Below, one piece after another: positions 36,773 through 47,016 of a DNA stretch of 64,000 nucleotides. Under the pieces are notes generated by a model. The model worked only from the letters and a program-made list of their open reading frames with translations. It was not told the DNA's origin and did not search any database. The stretch's first letter is position 1; each line of letters begins with the position of its first letter. Location: contig JAIQFZ010000028.1 of the NCBI GenBank assembly GCA_020073015.1, positions 1 to 64,000 on the forward strand, given 5' to 3'. The DNA comes from Terriglobia bacterium (GTDB taxonomy: Bacteria > Acidobacteriota > Terriglobia > Terriglobales > Acidobacteriaceae). The position numbers and the translations under genes were made by a program.

Positions 36773-38197
36773 TTGCCTCGAAATGATTCCAGACTGACGG
36801 GCCGGGAGACTTCGCGGAACAAGCTCAAGCCGGTGCTGAATCCTGCCCAGAGACAGGAAGCAGCGTTCCTGGTGGGGGTGGAGTTTCGCACCAGCCGCCG
36901 TGGTGCGGGGAAAACTGCGTCCGTCTCGCTCACCGCGGGAGCGCAGGCGGCCCGGGATCACGCCACCAGTACGGCGGCCTCGTTGCCGGCGGATTCGCCG
37001 GATTTCAGTTCGGAAGAGTCGCTCGACGAACTCCGCGCACTGGCTACGAGCGCGGGCGCGCGCATCGCCGGTGAATTCATGCAGCGCCGCGACCGGCCCG
37101 ATCCTGCCACCCTGATCGGCAAGGGCAAGCTGGAGGAAATTGCCGGCGCGGCCGCTTCGGTTTCCGCCGACGTCATTCTCTTCGACCACGATCTTTCGCC
37201 GTCCCAGCAGCGCAATATCGAGCGGGTGGTGAACACGCGCGTCATCGACCGGACGCAGCTCATTCTCGACATTTTCGCGAAGCACGCGCGTACGCGCGAA
37301 GGCCAAATGCAGGTTGAACTGGCGCAGCTGGAGTATCTGCTGCCGCGCCTGGCGGGACGCGGCGTGGAAATGTCGCAGCTGGGCGGCGGGATCGGCACCC
37401 GCGGACCGGGCGAAACGCAGCTCGAGACCGACCGCCGCAAGATTTACCGGCGCATCCGGCACGTGAAACAGCAAATCGAGAATGTGCGTCGCATCCGGGC
37501 GCAGCAACGGCAGCGGCGCGAGTCGGTTCCGGTGGCGACCGTCGCACTGGTTGGGTACACGAACGCGGGGAAATCAACGTTGTTCAATGCGATTACCCGG
37601 GCGGACGTGCTGGCTTCACCGCGCATGTTTGCCACGCTGGACCCGACGATTCGGGCGGCGGAATTGCCTTCGAAACGGAAGGTGCTGTTGTCGGATACGG
37701 TCGGATTCATCCGCCATCTGCCACACACGCTGGTGTCGGCGTTTCGCGCAACGCTGGAAGAGGTGCAACGCGCGGCCTTGATTCTGCAGGTGTCGGATGC
37801 GAGCAGCCCGATCTCGGCCGAGCAGGATACGCAGGTGGAGAGTGTGCTGAAAGAACTCGAAGCCGACAAGAAGCCGCGGCTTCACGTGATGAACAAGATC
37901 GATCTGCTGCCGGCAAAGCAGCGCGAGGCACTGCGGGACGACGAGCAGTCGGTTCACGTGTCGGCAGCCAAGGGAATCGGGCTGGGCGCGTTGCTGGATC
38001 GAATCGACACACTGCTTGAGGAAGACCGCCCCAGCCGCGTTCGCCTGCGCATTCCCCAGCAGGAAGGCAAGACGCTCGCGCTGCTGCAGGCGCGGGCGCG
38101 CATCTATTCCCGTCAGTACCGGGACGGACTTGTGGAACTCGAAGCAGAAGCGCCCGATTCGCTCCTGCGGAAGATGCGGGAATGGGTCGTGGAGTAG
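36773..38197 (+). CDS. hflX: GTPase HflX
   Basis: HflX splits stalled or heat-damaged ribosomes. The 474-residue protein has the ribosome-binding N-terminal domain, the glycine-rich linker [15 protein letters not shown] at about 204-218, P-loop GYTNAGKST at 261-269, DTVG in [13 protein letters not shown] and NKID. Translation seems to start at TTG 36773, 12 nt after hfq; no ATG is available near the N-terminus. Confidence 0.93.
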   Translation: MPRNDSRLTGRETSRNKLKPVLNPAQRQEAAFLVGVEFRTSRRGAGKTASVSLTAGAQAARDHATSTAASLPADSPDFSSEESLDELRALATSAGARIAGEFMQRRDRPDPATLIGKGKLEEIAGAAASVSADVILFDHDLSPSQQRNIERVVNTRVIDRTQLILDIFAKHARTREGQMQVELAQLEYLLPRLAGRGVEMSQLGGGIGTRGPGETQLETDRRKIYRRIRHVKQQIENVRRIRAQQRQRRESVPVATVALVGYTNAGKSTLFNAITRADVLASPRMFATLDPTIRAAELPSKRKVLLSDTVGFIRHLPHTLVSAFRATLEEVQRAALILQVSDASSPISAEQDTQVESVLKELEADKKPRLHVMNKIDLLPAKQREALRDDEQSVHVSAAKGIGLGALLDRIDTLLEEDRPSRVRLRIPQQEGKTLALLQARARIYSRQYRDGLVELEAEAPDSLLRKMREWVVE

Positions 38198-38528
38198 GTT
38201 CTCTAGAAAATTCTGTGGCAAGGGCCGGGCATGCATCAGAGCTGCTGCGGCCTTTTTTTGCGCTGGCATAGCCCGGAAGCAGCCCGGTTCTGCCAGGCTC
38301 GAGGATGGCGCGAAAGCTGCACTTCTCAGTGCTTCCAACGGTCCGGTGGGGCGAGCATTCCGACCCCGCTATGAACCTTGGCTGCGAGAGAAGATGTGGC
38401 GGCAAGTCCAGACTGTTCAATCGGATAGACAAGAATCGATCCCGAATCACAGCGCCGGAGTTCGGCAGCGCGTAGACTTGCCGAGCAGCCCACGTGTCAA
38501 GAAATTTCGACAGTCCAAGGGGTCTTCT
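38198..38528. other. hflX-histidine kinase intergenic region
   Basis: 331 nt without a gene. Near its start GGCCG (38223-38227) and CGGCC (38248-38252), followed by seven T, form a weak terminator candidate for hflX. An open frame entering from within hflX runs through but has no supporting codon pattern. Confidence 0.4.
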
Positions 38529-39869
38529 GTGATCGAGAAACTGTACACGAGGTCGTCGTTCACCGCGTCCGATCTGCCCTCGTTCCGGCGTCAGGAGACC
38601 GTATTCATTCTTCTGAACATCGGTTTTCTGGCGTTGCTGCTGACGCTGCACACCATCTTCGCGTCGTATTGGGGGCGTCCCACAGTCGCCCTGATTCTGG
38701 TGGCGGGCGCGGTGCTTCTGATTAACACGGTCGAGCTGGCCTGGGTCCGAGGTCTTAAACAGCAACCGAAGTCGTGGACATTAACGCTGCTCACATGGAG
38801 TTCGATTTGCCTGAGCCTGGCAGCGGCTGGACTGCTTACCGTTCTGGTTGACCACGAAGACAGCCCTTATTTCGCGGTGGCGATCGTGCCGGTCCTGGTT
38901 GCGGCGTTTCGCCTTTCCCTGCCCGCGCTGGTGGGCGTGGTCGGGGTCGCGACGTTTCTGAATCTTGCCGAAGTGGATTATTTCTTCCGGCATCATCCTC
39001 CGGCTGATTCCGGCGAGTTCTTTGAGGCCGGGATCAATTCGCTGATTTTCGCGATTGCGGGGCTGCTGGTCTCGCTGCTGGTGAAACAGATCCGGGAGCA
39101 TGAGAGCAATCTGGCCCGACACCTGCTTGAACTGAAGCAGGCGAGAGCGAAGCTTCTGGAAGAAGAGACGCTGGCGGCGGTGGGGCGGCTTTCCAGCGCG
39201 ATTGCCCACGAGATTCGGAATCCGGTGGCGATGATTTCGAGTTCCCTGGCTATGGCGCGGAGATGTCCCATTGACACGGAGCAACGGGACGAGATGTGTG
39301 ATATCGCCGCGCGCGAGGCGGACCGGTTGGAGAAACTGACCACCGAGTTTCTCAGCTATGCGCGGCCGCGACAGCCCGAGACCTCACCGACCGTGGTGCT
39401 CGATACGCTGGCGTATGTGGCCAGTGTGTGCCGCGCCCACGCAGTGGACCGGCAAGTAGCCATCGAGGTCGAGGCGGCGGAGTCGCTGGAAGCTGAACTG
39501 GACCCCGCGCAGATTCAGCAGGCGCTGCTGAACCTTGTGATGAATGCGGTGGATGCCTCTCCCCGCGGAGCCAAGGTCCGGCTCAAATCGGACTGGGACG
39601 GATTTTCTGAAGTGAAGGTTTGGGTGACGAACAGCGGGTCCCAGATTCCGGAGACGGTTTTGCCGCGGATCTTCGAGCCGTTTTTTACGACCAAAGCGCG
39701 CGGAACCGGGCTCGGGCTGGCGATTGCGCGGAACATCGCGCGCGCCCACGGTGGGGATCTTTCGATTTGTTCAAACCAGCCCGACAACATTTGTTTTTGC
39801 CTGCGGCTGCCGGCTGCCAAGGCCGTTGCCGACGAAGCGACAAAGGACGGAACATGGCACGAATCCTGA
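38529..39869 (+). CDS. sensor histidine kinase (NtrB type)
   Basis: A 446-residue membrane kinase. GTG 38529 with AAGGGG just upstream is preferred to earlier starts in the intergenic region. Five to six membrane helices occupy residues 25-185, then a coiled coil and the HisKA box LSSAIAHEIRNPVAMIS with phospho-acceptor His227. The ATPase domain shows LNLVMNAVDASP, IFEPFFTTKARGTGLGLAIA. It overlaps the next gene by 16 nt and should phosphorylate that regulator. Confidence 0.88.
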   Translation: MIEKLYTRSSFTASDLPSFRRQETVFILLNIGFLALLLTLHTIFASYWGRPTVALILVAGAVLLINTVELAWVRGLKQQPKSWTLTLLTWSSICLSLAAAGLLTVLVDHEDSPYFAVAIVPVLVAAFRLSLPALVGVVGVATFLNLAEVDYFFRHHPPADSGEFFEAGINSLIFAIAGLLVSLLVKQIREHESNLARHLLELKQARAKLLEEETLAAVGRLSSAIAHEIRNPVAMISSSLAMARRCPIDTEQRDEMCDIAAREADRLEKLTTEFLSYARPRQPETSPTVVLDTLAYVASVCRAHAVDRQVAIEVEAAESLEAELDPAQIQQALLNLVMNAVDASPRGAKVRLKSDWDGFSEVKVWVTNSGSQIPETVLPRIFEPFFTTKARGTGLGLAIARNIARAHGGDLSICSNQPDNICFCLRLPAAKAVADEATKDGTWHES

Positions 39870-41263
39870 TCGTCGATGATGAACCGCACATGCGGCGCAT
39901 CCTCGCCTCCAATTTGCGTCAAGACAAACATGAGATTGCAGAAGCCGCCGGGGTCGAGGAAGCCCGTGCCACGTTGAGCGGGAACGACTTTGACGTGGTC
40001 TTCACCGACCAGAAGATGCCGGACGGCGAGGGCCTGGAAGTATTGGCGGCGGTTCGCGAGGGCAACGCGGCGATCCCGGTCATCATGTTGACCGCGATGG
40101 CCAGCATTGAACTGGCGGTGGAAAGCATGCGGCAGGGGGCCTTCGATTTCCTGACTAAGCCCTTCCAGCCGGAAGTGGTGCGTGCCGCCGCGAATCGCGC
40201 GGCCCAGCATGCCTTACTGTTGCGCGAGAATGCGCTGTTGAAGGGAGCAGTAGTTCGGCTGGAGGGCAAGTCCGATATCTATGGAGCGAGCGCAGCGATT
40301 CAGAATGTGCGCGAGACCATCAACCGAGTGGCGCCGACGAACGCGACGGTACTAATCACGGGCGAGACGGGCACGGGCAAGGAACTGGTGGCGCGGGCCC
40401 TTCATCGCAACAGCCCGCGGGCCAACAAGCCGTTTGTCGCCGTCAACTGTGCCGCCTTTACGGAAACGCTGCTGGAAAGCGAGCTGTTCGGCCACGAAAA
40501 AGGAGCCTTCACCGGCGCTGATCGCGCGCGCCAGGGTCTGTTCGAGGCGGCGCATGAGGGCACGCTGTTTCTGGACGAGGCGGGCGAGATGTCCCCGGCG
40601 GCGCAGGCCAAACTGCTGCGTATTTTGACGGACGGACAATTGCTGCGGGTCGGATCGACGAAACCTCGAACCGTGGATGTGCGTGTGCTGGTCGCAACTC
40701 ACCGAAATTTGCAGCAGCGCGTGCGCGACGGCATATTCCGCGAGGATCTCTATTACCGGCTGGCGGTCGTGCCGATCCACATCCCGCCGCTGCGCGAGCG
40801 CCGCGAAGACATACCGCTGCTAGCCGAGATGTTTGCGAAACGCACGGCGACCGAGTTGAGCCTGCCCTCGCGGAAGTTGAGCCCGCAGGCGTTGCAGAGT
40901 CTGGAGCAGTACGATTTTCCTGGAAACATTCGCGAGCTGAGAAATCTGATCGAGCGCGCATATATCCTCTCGATCCGCGAAGAAATCGGGCCAGAAAATT
41001 TCCCCATGCCGCGCGCGTCCGAGCTGCCGATTGTGGTAGCGCCCAGCAACGGCCACTCAGCAGCGCAAACTTCGAGCATGCAGTTACCCGCCGAGCCCTT
41101 CGACCTGACAGGATTCCTTGAAGGCACCGAAAAAGAATTGATCTTGCGCACGCTGGCGTCGACGAATGGCGCACAAGCCGAAGCAGCCCGCCGCATGGGC
41201 CTTTCACGCAGTGCGCTGGCGTACAAGCTGAATAAGTACGGGATCCGGGCCGCCGCAGACTAG
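39854..41263 (+). CDS. sigma54-dependent response regulator (NtrC family)
   Basis: A 469-residue activator: receiver domain with Asp52 in VVFTDQKMPDG and Lys102 in FLTKPF; AAA+ domain with Walker A GETGTGKE (170-177), the sigma54-contact loop GAFTGA (217-222) and Walker B TLFLDEAGEM; C-terminal Fis-type helix-turn-helix (AEAARRMGLSRSALAYKLNK). ATG 39854 follows AAAGGACGG. It is cotranscribed with the kinase; targets are unknown. Confidence 0.93.
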   Translation: MARILIVDDEPHMRRILASNLRQDKHEIAEAAGVEEARATLSGNDFDVVFTDQKMPDGEGLEVLAAVREGNAAIPVIMLTAMASIELAVESMRQGAFDFLTKPFQPEVVRAAANRAAQHALLLRENALLKGAVVRLEGKSDIYGASAAIQNVRETINRVAPTNATVLITGETGTGKELVARALHRNSPRANKPFVAVNCAAFTETLLESELFGHEKGAFTGADRARQGLFEAAHEGTLFLDEAGEMSPAAQAKLLRILTDGQLLRVGSTKPRTVDVRVLVATHRNLQQRVRDGIFREDLYYRLAVVPIHIPPLRERREDIPLLAEMFAKRTATELSLPSRKLSPQALQSLEQYDFPGNIRELRNLIERAYILSIREEIGPENFPMPRASELPIVVAPSNGHSAAQTSSMQLPAEPFDLTGFLEGTEKELILRTLASTNGAQAEAARRMGLSRSALAYKLNKYGIRAAAD

Positions 41264-41293
41264 TGGAGAGCCTGGCGTCCCAGCCTGGGTGAG

Positions 41294-41308
41294 CGGGCGA
41301 GGCGCCCG
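41294..41308. repeat. short CGGGCG hairpin
   Basis: CGGGCG-AGG-CGCCCG with flanking CCTGGCGTCCCAGCCTGGGT is a small hairpin of the kind seen at 34639 and 8679, in the gap before the aminotransferase gene. Confidence 0.45.
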
Positions 41309-41428
41309 TTCCTCCATCCTGCGCATCTGGGGTCACCAGCCCCGTGTGATCTTAGTCACCAGGGGAAGTCCTGATATCACCGCGCGCGAGCTCCAACAAA
41401 GATAGAATCAGTTAACGGGAGGGTACGA

Positions 41429-42709
41429 ATGTCCACTACTTGGACTTCCCGTTACGCGCAACGGGCGAAGAACCTTAAAAGCTCGGCCATCCGCGAGCTC
41501 CTGAAAATTACCCAAAACCCGGACATCATTTCCTTTGCGGGAGGACTGCCCGCGCCGGAGGTGTTTCCCGCCGAACGCTTCCGCGAGGCCTGCGACCGGG
41601 TCCTGGAAAAGCAGGCGCGCCTGGCTTTGCAGTATGGCGCGACGGAAGGCTACGAGCCGCTGCGCGAGATGATCGCGCGCCACACCTCCCGGTATGGAGT
41701 GAAGGCGAAGCCGGAGAATGTTCTGCTCACGTCTGGCTCGCAGCAGGCGCTGGACTTGATCGGCAAGCTGATGATCAACCCCGGCGACCGCGTGCTGGTG
41801 GAAGCACCGACCTATCTGGGGGCGCTGCAGGCCTTCAATGTCTATGGCGCGGAATACGTCTCGGTGCCGAGCGACAACGATGGCTTGCGCTCCGACTTGC
41901 TGGAAGCTTCTCTGCGGTTGGGCCCAAAATTCATGTATGTGCTGCCCAATTTCCAGAACCCGGGCGGCACCACGCTGGCCGAGGGGCGCCGCCACGAACT
42001 GGTGCTGCTGGCCGACCGCTACGGCATCCCGATCATTGAGGACGATCCCTACGGGCAGCTGCGTTATGAAGGCGAGCACCTTACGCCGCTGATCGTGCTC
42101 GATCGCGAGAACCTCCGCCGGGATGACGGCTACTCGATCGGCAACGTGATTTATCTCAGCACATTCTCGAAGACGCTGGCGCCGGGTCTGCGGCTGGGCT
42201 GGATCGTGGCGCCGCCCGAAGTCATCAGCAAGCTGGTGCAACTCAAACAAGGCGCTGACCTGCACACTTCGACGTTTGTCCAGATGGTGGCGTTCGAAGT
42301 GGCGCGTGACAATTTTCTGGATGAGCACATTAAGCTAATCCGCCGAGTGTATGGCGAGCGGCGTGACGTGATGCTGCGCGCGATGGAGGAAAACTTTCCG
42401 CCTGAAGTCACGTGGACCCACCCGCACGGCGGCTTGTTCCTGTGGGTGACGTTGCCGGAGGGGATGGATTGCCACCAGTTGTTCGAAGCGGCGATCAAAG
42501 AAAATGTTGCGTTTGTGCCGGGAGATTCTTTCTACGCCAGCAACGGGCACGCCGACGAAGGGCGGCGTCACTTCCGGCTGAACTTCTCCAACGCGTCGCC
42601 CGAGCAAATCAGGGAAGGGATTCGGCGGCTCGGCGTGGCTATCAAGAAGCAGTGGGCAAGGCTTCACCCTGGATATGATCGCCCGGTCGATCAGCACGTG
42701 TTCGACTGA
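41429..42709 (+). CDS. PLP-dependent aminotransferase, LysN/MocR-like
   Basis: A 426-residue fold-type I aminotransferase. ISFAGGLPAPEVFP opens the catalytic domain, TSGSQQALDLIGKLM binds the cofactor phosphate, EAPTYLGALQ and VLPNFQNPGG follow, and STFSKTLAPGLRLGW carries the Schiff-base Lys248. Closest in pattern to 2-aminoadipate transaminase LysN and related broad amino-acid aminotransferases. There is no GntR DNA-binding domain. Confidence 0.88.
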   Translation: MSTTWTSRYAQRAKNLKSSAIRELLKITQNPDIISFAGGLPAPEVFPAERFREACDRVLEKQARLALQYGATEGYEPLREMIARHTSRYGVKAKPENVLLTSGSQQALDLIGKLMINPGDRVLVEAPTYLGALQAFNVYGAEYVSVPSDNDGLRSDLLEASLRLGPKFMYVLPNFQNPGGTTLAEGRRHELVLLADRYGIPIIEDDPYGQLRYEGEHLTPLIVLDRENLRRDDGYSIGNVIYLSTFSKTLAPGLRLGWIVAPPEVISKLVQLKQGADLHTSTFVQMVAFEVARDNFLDEHIKLIRRVYGERRDVMLRAMEENFPPEVTWTHPHGGLFLWVTLPEGMDCHQLFEAAIKENVAFVPGDSFYASNGHADEGRRHFRLNFSNASPEQIREGIRRLGVAIKKQWARLHPGYDRPVDQHVFD

Positions 42710-42792
42710 GGGGGAAGAGACGCTACGCCTTGCGAGATCGGCCACACTTCCAAAATACGGGGATATTAACAGAGCCGCATTCTGTCTTCCTT

Positions 42793-44079
42793 CTACGATC
42801 TCCCGAACGGCTCTTCCAGTGATGGGCTCTGCGGCGTGAACAACTCCGCGCCGTTTTCCGTGATGTGCATGTCGTCCTCCAGACGGATACCAAACTCTCC
42901 TCGGATGTAAACCCCGGGCTCATCGCTGAAGGTCATATGGGGCTGGAGTTTCAAGGGGTTCCCTCGCACTAGGTAGGGCCACTCGTGGCCATCCATGCCC
43001 ATGCCATGGCCGAGGCGGTGCGTGAAGTATTTGTAGTCGGGGCCGTAGCCTGCGTCGCTGATGACTTGGCGCGCGGCGGCGTCGATGGAACCGGCTTCGG
43101 CCCTGGGTTTAGCGGCGGCTAGTGCGGCGCTCTGGGCGCGGTGCACGATGTCGAAAACCTGCTTCATCTTGTCGCTGGCTTTTCCGATTACGAACGTGCG
43201 GGTGATGTCGGAGGAATATCCCTCTGCCCTGCAGCCGCCATCGATCAGAATGATCGTGCCTTCATGGATCACCTGCGGAGTGACCGAGCCGTGCGGAAAC
43301 GCGGAGAACTCTCCGAACAGTACCAGTGCATCGCCTTCGAAGCCCAATTGGCGGTGCGCTGCCTCGACCAGGTCCGCAACTTCGTGGTGGGTCATGCCGA
43401 CTTTGAGCGCGCTATAGGTTGCCTGGTAGGCGGTGAGCGTGACTTTCGAAGCCAGGCGCATCAGTTCGATTTCGTGCGGGCTCTTGATCATGCGGCATCC
43501 GGCGGTGACCGGCGTCGCGCTGGTGAAAGTCGCGCCGGCGGCCGCTTTCTTCAGGCTGTCGCTGAAAACGAACTTGACGGTTTCTTCGATGCCGATCGTA
43601 CCGCCGGCAATGCCGCGGTCGCTCAGTCCCTGGGTTACGCGTTCGTAAGGACTTTCATTTTCCTGCCAGATGCGAACATCAGGATGGGCGCCATCGGGCG
43701 ATAGGGTAATTTGTTCCCGTGCGCGTCCTTCTTCAAATGCAGGTGCGACATAAAACGCCTCACCTTTGGCGGGCAGCACCATCGCAAAAAGGCGCTCGCC
43801 ACCCCACCAGCGGATGCCGGTGAAGTAGTTGAGCGAAGTGCCCTCGGCGAGCAGGATGGCTGACAAGTTGTTCTCGCGCATGAGTTGCCGCGCTCTCTCT
43901 TGGCGCTGGCTGCGCTCGTCGAGAGTGATGGGTCTGGCTTCGTCGCGGAGAGACTTAAGTGCTGCGATCGACGGCGGGACGTGTTGATCACCTTCGGACG
44001 CTTCGGCTAGCTTTGGCAGGACTGCGCCAACACTCGCGGCGATAGAACCGGTCTTGAGGAATCGGCGACGGGAGAGCAA
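42793..44079 (-). CDS. Tat-exported Xaa-Pro aminopeptidase (M24)
   Basis: A 428-residue peptidase. TTG 44079 has GGAGG six bases upstream and yields MLSRRRFLKTGSIAA, a twin-arginine signal; the longer frame to 44148 lacks such support. The creatinase N-terminal domain is followed by the M24 domain with metal ligands in IDGGCRAEGYSSDITRTF, HRLGHGMGMDGHE, SDEPGVYI and RLEDDMHIT. It should cleave N-terminal residues next to proline in the periplasm. Confidence 0.88.
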   Translation of the reverse strand: MLSRRRFLKTGSIAASVGAVLPKLAEASEGDQHVPPSIAALKSLRDEARPITLDERSQRQERARQLMRENNLSAILLAEGTSLNYFTGIRWWGGERLFAMVLPAKGEAFYVAPAFEEGRAREQITLSPDGAHPDVRIWQENESPYERVTQGLSDRGIAGGTIGIEETVKFVFSDSLKKAAAGATFTSATPVTAGCRMIKSPHEIELMRLASKVTLTAYQATYSALKVGMTHHEVADLVEAAHRQLGFEGDALVLFGEFSAFPHGSVTPQVIHEGTIILIDGGCRAEGYSSDITRTFVIGKASDKMKQVFDIVHRAQSAALAAAKPRAEAGSIDAAARQVISDAGYGPDYKYFTHRLGHGMGMDGHEWPYLVRGNPLKLQPHMTFSDEPGVYIRGEFGIRLEDDMHITENGAELFTPQSPSLEEPFGRS

Positions 44080-44333
44080 TGGGGGCCTCCAGGAAAGAAC
44101 CCTATTATAAAGACACTCGGAGGTGTGGTACTCGTCTGCCATGATCATGGCTGCAGTCGAAGAAGGGTGTCGGCGCTGGACATGGAGTGTGCCGCATTAT
44201 TCCCATTCCGGAACAAAGCGCAAAATGATATCCGTTACTCATCCCAGGGCCGTAACAATTCCCCTGAATCTGTGTTTATTCAAATGAAGTCCGACGCCGA
44301 AAGCATCGCGTTGACAAATCAGCAGGAGGCCTC

Positions 44334-44756
44334 ATGCAAAAGCGGTATTTTCATCTTCTTGTAGTTCTGGTGGTGGTTATTTTCACGTCCATGGTCTGGG
44401 CACAGCGTGGGCCGGGCAGTGGTGTGCCCCGCTACGATCCAAAGACCGAAACGACAGTCAGCGGAACCATCGAGGACATCCAGTTGCTCCCCGGGCGCCA
44501 TCAGTGGACCGGAACGCATCTCATCCTGAAAACCGAATCCGGCACGATCGAGGTGCACGTAGGTCCCACGGCCTACATCGAAAAGCGTCAATTCTCGTTC
44601 ACGAAAGGCGACCGCATCGAAGTTCTGGGCTCGCAGGTCAAGGTCGGGAGCAAAGACGCGCTCTTGGCACGGGAGATTACGAAGGAAGGCAAGAAACTTA
44701 TTCTTCGGGATCAGGACGGCGTGCCATCGTGGTCGCGGCGGAATCGAACCAACTGA
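44334..44756 (+). CDS. secreted hypothetical protein, OB-fold-like
   Basis: A 140-residue protein with signal peptide MQKRYFHLLVVLVVVIFTSM ending at VWAQ. The mature part alternates beta segments (TETTVSGTIEDIQLLPGR, HLILKTESGTIEVHVGP, KGDRIEVLGSQVKV) typical of small OB-like periplasmic proteins. No catalytic motif. AGGAGG precedes ATG. A terminator follows. Confidence 0.62.
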   Translation: MQKRYFHLLVVLVVVIFTSMVWAQRGPGSGVPRYDPKTETTVSGTIEDIQLLPGRHQWTGTHLILKTESGTIEVHVGPTAYIEKRQFSFTKGDRIEVLGSQVKVGSKDALLAREITKEGKKLILRDQDGVPSWSRRNRTN

Positions 44757-44781
44757 TCTGAAACCAATCGCACAACAACGA

Positions 44782-44805
44782 GGGGAGCCGTGTGCTCCCC
44801 CTTTT
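44782..44805 (+). terminator. intrinsic terminator
   Basis: GGGGAGC, loop CGTGT, GCTCCCC and CTTTT form a compact terminator 25 nt after the preceding stop. Its presence argues against an upstream start of the next gene in this frame. Confidence 0.78.
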
Positions 44806-44939
44806 CCAGATCGGCTGCGGTGCGGGAACATGCGCCGGCCTGGTTCGGTGATAACTGTGCTACAAGAAGGAGTTCAAGAGAATTTGTACTCCTCACGAAA
44901 ATGGGGTACAAAAGTGTTTTCCAGACGGCAGGAGGCACG

Positions 44940-45305
44940 ATGGCTACGTATTCCGCGGCGGCGGGACGCATGGTCCCGCACAACATGGTGACTACGCAGT
45001 TCGAACTGGATGGGTTTCGAGTCGTGCGTACGCTGGGAGTAGTCCGTGGGATAACCGTGCGCTCGCGATCCATCTTTGGAACGATCGGGGCCGGTTTACA
45101 AACACTGGTCGGCGGCAATATTACCCTGCTGACCAACCTGTGCGAGAAGACACGGGCGGAAGCATTCGATCTCATGCTGCAGCACGCCGCTGAGATTGGG
45201 GCCAACGCCGTGGTAGGCGCACGCTACGATGCCACCGAGGTGATGCAGGGCGTCACCGAAGTTCTCGCCTATGGGACGGCGGTGTTCGTGGAGCAAGCGC
45301 GGTAG
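44940..45305 (+). CDS. YbjQ/UPF0145 family protein
   Basis: A 121-residue protein. ATG 44940 is four to five bases after GGAGG. The family pattern FRVVRTLGVVRGITVRSRSI, LCEKTRAEAFDLMLQHAAEI and GANAVVGARYDATEV is clear. Heavy-metal binding has been suggested for related proteins; the function is unknown. Confidence 0.8.
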   Translation: MATYSAAAGRMVPHNMVTTQFELDGFRVVRTLGVVRGITVRSRSIFGTIGAGLQTLVGGNITLLTNLCEKTRAEAFDLMLQHAAEIGANAVVGARYDATEVMQGVTEVLAYGTAVFVEQAR

Positions 45306-45378
45306 ACAGGGTTGATTTCTGAATCATTGATGGTTGACGGGAGGTCTGTACGAACGGTCAGAAATCAACGCCCCGACA

Positions 45379-45798
45379 TTATTCTTTGTACAAGAAGCCC
45401 GCGACCAGGGTAGCCAGGATCGATCCTACCCACAGATCGAGCATCCACCCGAGGGGCAGCACGCGCGGGATCGGGGACCAGGCTGCCTGAGCGAAATTAC
45501 CCGGGACACCGGCGCAGAAACCGACCAGCATGCCGATCTTGACAGCCGTCCTGGGCCCGGCGCCCGCGGTGGCACGGCTCCAGGCATAGAGATAGGCCAG
45601 CAGAATGGACATCACGAACACCAGCAGAATCCACTGTCCGGCAAAGAACGGATAACGCGATTCCTTCAGGAACAGTCCCTGCTTCTGCATAGCCTCGTAG
45701 AACGGCCCCAGCCGCGTGTTAATGAAAAAACTCCACGCATTCCAGACCACTCCACCCGCAATGCCGCCGAGCCATATCCGAGCCTGATTCAGCTTCAT
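45379..45798 (-). CDS. four-helix membrane protein, unknown
   Basis: A 139-residue protein with hydrophobic segments near residues 8-26, 50-72, 85-105 and 112-135. GGIAGGVVWNAWSFFINT at the N-terminus and GWMLDLWVGSILATLVAGFL at the end are typical of small acidobacterial membrane proteins; no family could be named. Start preceded by GGGGGCGAA. Confidence 0.55.
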   Translation of the reverse strand: MKLNQARIWLGGIAGGVVWNAWSFFINTRLGPFYEAMQKQGLFLKESRYPFFAGQWILLVFVMSILLAYLYAWSRATAGAGPRTAVKIGMLVGFCAGVPGNFAQAAWSPIPRVLPLGWMLDLWVGSILATLVAGFLYKE

Positions 45799-46150
45799 TT
45801 CGCCCCCTTGTGAACGGATGTTTCTTCCGGCACAGTGTACTCCCGGACGGCATTTTTTCTGCAGTTTTGTAGAGGGGGGAGCCTAGTTGGGAAGCAGCCG
45901 CTCCAGCGCTTGCCGGCGATCGGCAAGGCTGCGGTGCATTTGGGGACGACAAAGAGCGCGCTAAGGTGCCGTCCCGCCGGTTCGAACTCCATTGTGCCGC
46001 CCACGCGTCACGAGAAATGGTGACGGGTCTCACAGCGGGATGTCCGGTGCCGGACTAGGCTAAATTTGCGCTCGACTCGCCTGAGTCGAACGACGCCAGA
46101 CTATCAAGACCTTCCGCCCGACGTTCGTGCAGGGGCCAAGGAGGAGCGTC
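45799..46150. other. intergenic region without recognised gene
   Basis: 352 nt between divergent small membrane-protein genes. No convincing ORF, hairpin or promoter was recognised. Confidence 0.4.
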
Positions 46151-46891
46151 ATGCTGCTGCTGTTCTGGTTTCTTCTCTTCGTGGTTGGCACATGCCTTGT
46201 GCTGCTGATGCCGGCGCTTTGGGGCAAGCAGATCTATAACACTTATCGCGGCACCCGCACGGTGAACTGCCCAGAGACACATGCGTCGGTTGCAGTTCGC
46301 TTCCGTGCCCTGCGCGCTGCCTTTACAGGCCTGAGCGGTAAACCGAAACTGCGTCTGGCGGACTGCTCGCGCTGGCCGGTGCACGCCGACTGTGGGCAGG
46401 AATGCATCCCCGATGCCGAAAAGAGGGGGCCGATTCCGGTGGTGCGCGCCGCGTTACCGGAGAAAAACAGGATCTGTCACCTGCCGGTGTTTCTCGCGGC
46501 GGCTGCGGCTTGGGTGCTGGGCATGGCGTGGCATTCCGAGTATCTGTTCCGTCCCCTGTGGATGAATGCCACGAATCTGAGCGACCACGATACGCGGGTC
46601 GTAGCCGAGATGTGGACGCCACACCTGCTCACGGTGGCCGCTTGCCTTCTGTTCGCATACGCCGTCGGCGCGCTGCTTGCCTGGTTTGGAAAGCGCACGC
46701 TGTTCAGCGGCCTCCAGATGGCGCTCTCCCTCTGGCTGGTGGTTGTGGCTGCGATCATGATGGCGACGCGATCCGAGGTTACTGCGCAGCTGATGTGGAT
46801 CGAGGGGGGCTACAGTTTCCTGGGCGCACTTCTTGTTGGAATGATCGTCGGCGGTGTTCCGCGCCGGGTGTTTGTGAAGGACAGCGAGTAG
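46151..46891 (+). CDS. membrane protein, unknown
   Basis: ATG 46151 follows AAGGAGGAG. The 246-residue protein has a strong N-terminal helix (MLLLFWFLLFVVGTCLVLLM), a soluble stretch containing a cysteine cluster (ADCSRWPVHADCGQECIPDA) and four further hydrophobic segments. The cysteines could bind metal or form disulfides. No family recognised. Confidence 0.55.
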   Translation: MLLLFWFLLFVVGTCLVLLMPALWGKQIYNTYRGTRTVNCPETHASVAVRFRALRAAFTGLSGKPKLRLADCSRWPVHADCGQECIPDAEKRGPIPVVRAALPEKNRICHLPVFLAAAAAWVLGMAWHSEYLFRPLWMNATNLSDHDTRVVAEMWTPHLLTVAACLLFAYAVGALLAWFGKRTLFSGLQMALSLWLVVVAAIMMATRSEVTAQLMWIEGGYSFLGALLVGMIVGGVPRRVFVKDSE

Positions 46892-46919
46892 CAGTTTCTC
46901 CTGATGACGGCTGCAAGGA

Positions 46920-46973
46920 CGAAGGACCTATGTATCTCAGAATGGTACATAGGTCCTTCGCTTCGCTCAGGAT
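46920..46973. repeat. 15-bp hairpin plus CCTTCGCTCAGGATGAC repeat
   Basis: CGAAGGACCTATGTA (46920-46934) and TACATAGGTCCTTCG (46946-46960) are perfect reverse complements around an 11-nt loop. The right arm runs into CTTCGCTCAGGATGAC, the repeat also seen at 23933. No T-tract follows. Confidence 0.75.
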
Positions 46974-47016
46974 GACCGCGTAAGACTTGGAGGCGTACAG
47001 TCTCGCAATTCCGTGC

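Noticed and set aside
38016-38528. N-terminal 171 codons of the histidine kinase frame
   Set aside because: They overlap hflX and the following gap, and encode Arg/Cys-rich sequence without domain character. GTG 38529 precedes the first membrane helix.
44310-44315. TTGACA as a -35 element for the OB-like gene
   Set aside because: It lies only about 20 nt before the ATG, leaving no room for a -10 element and leader.
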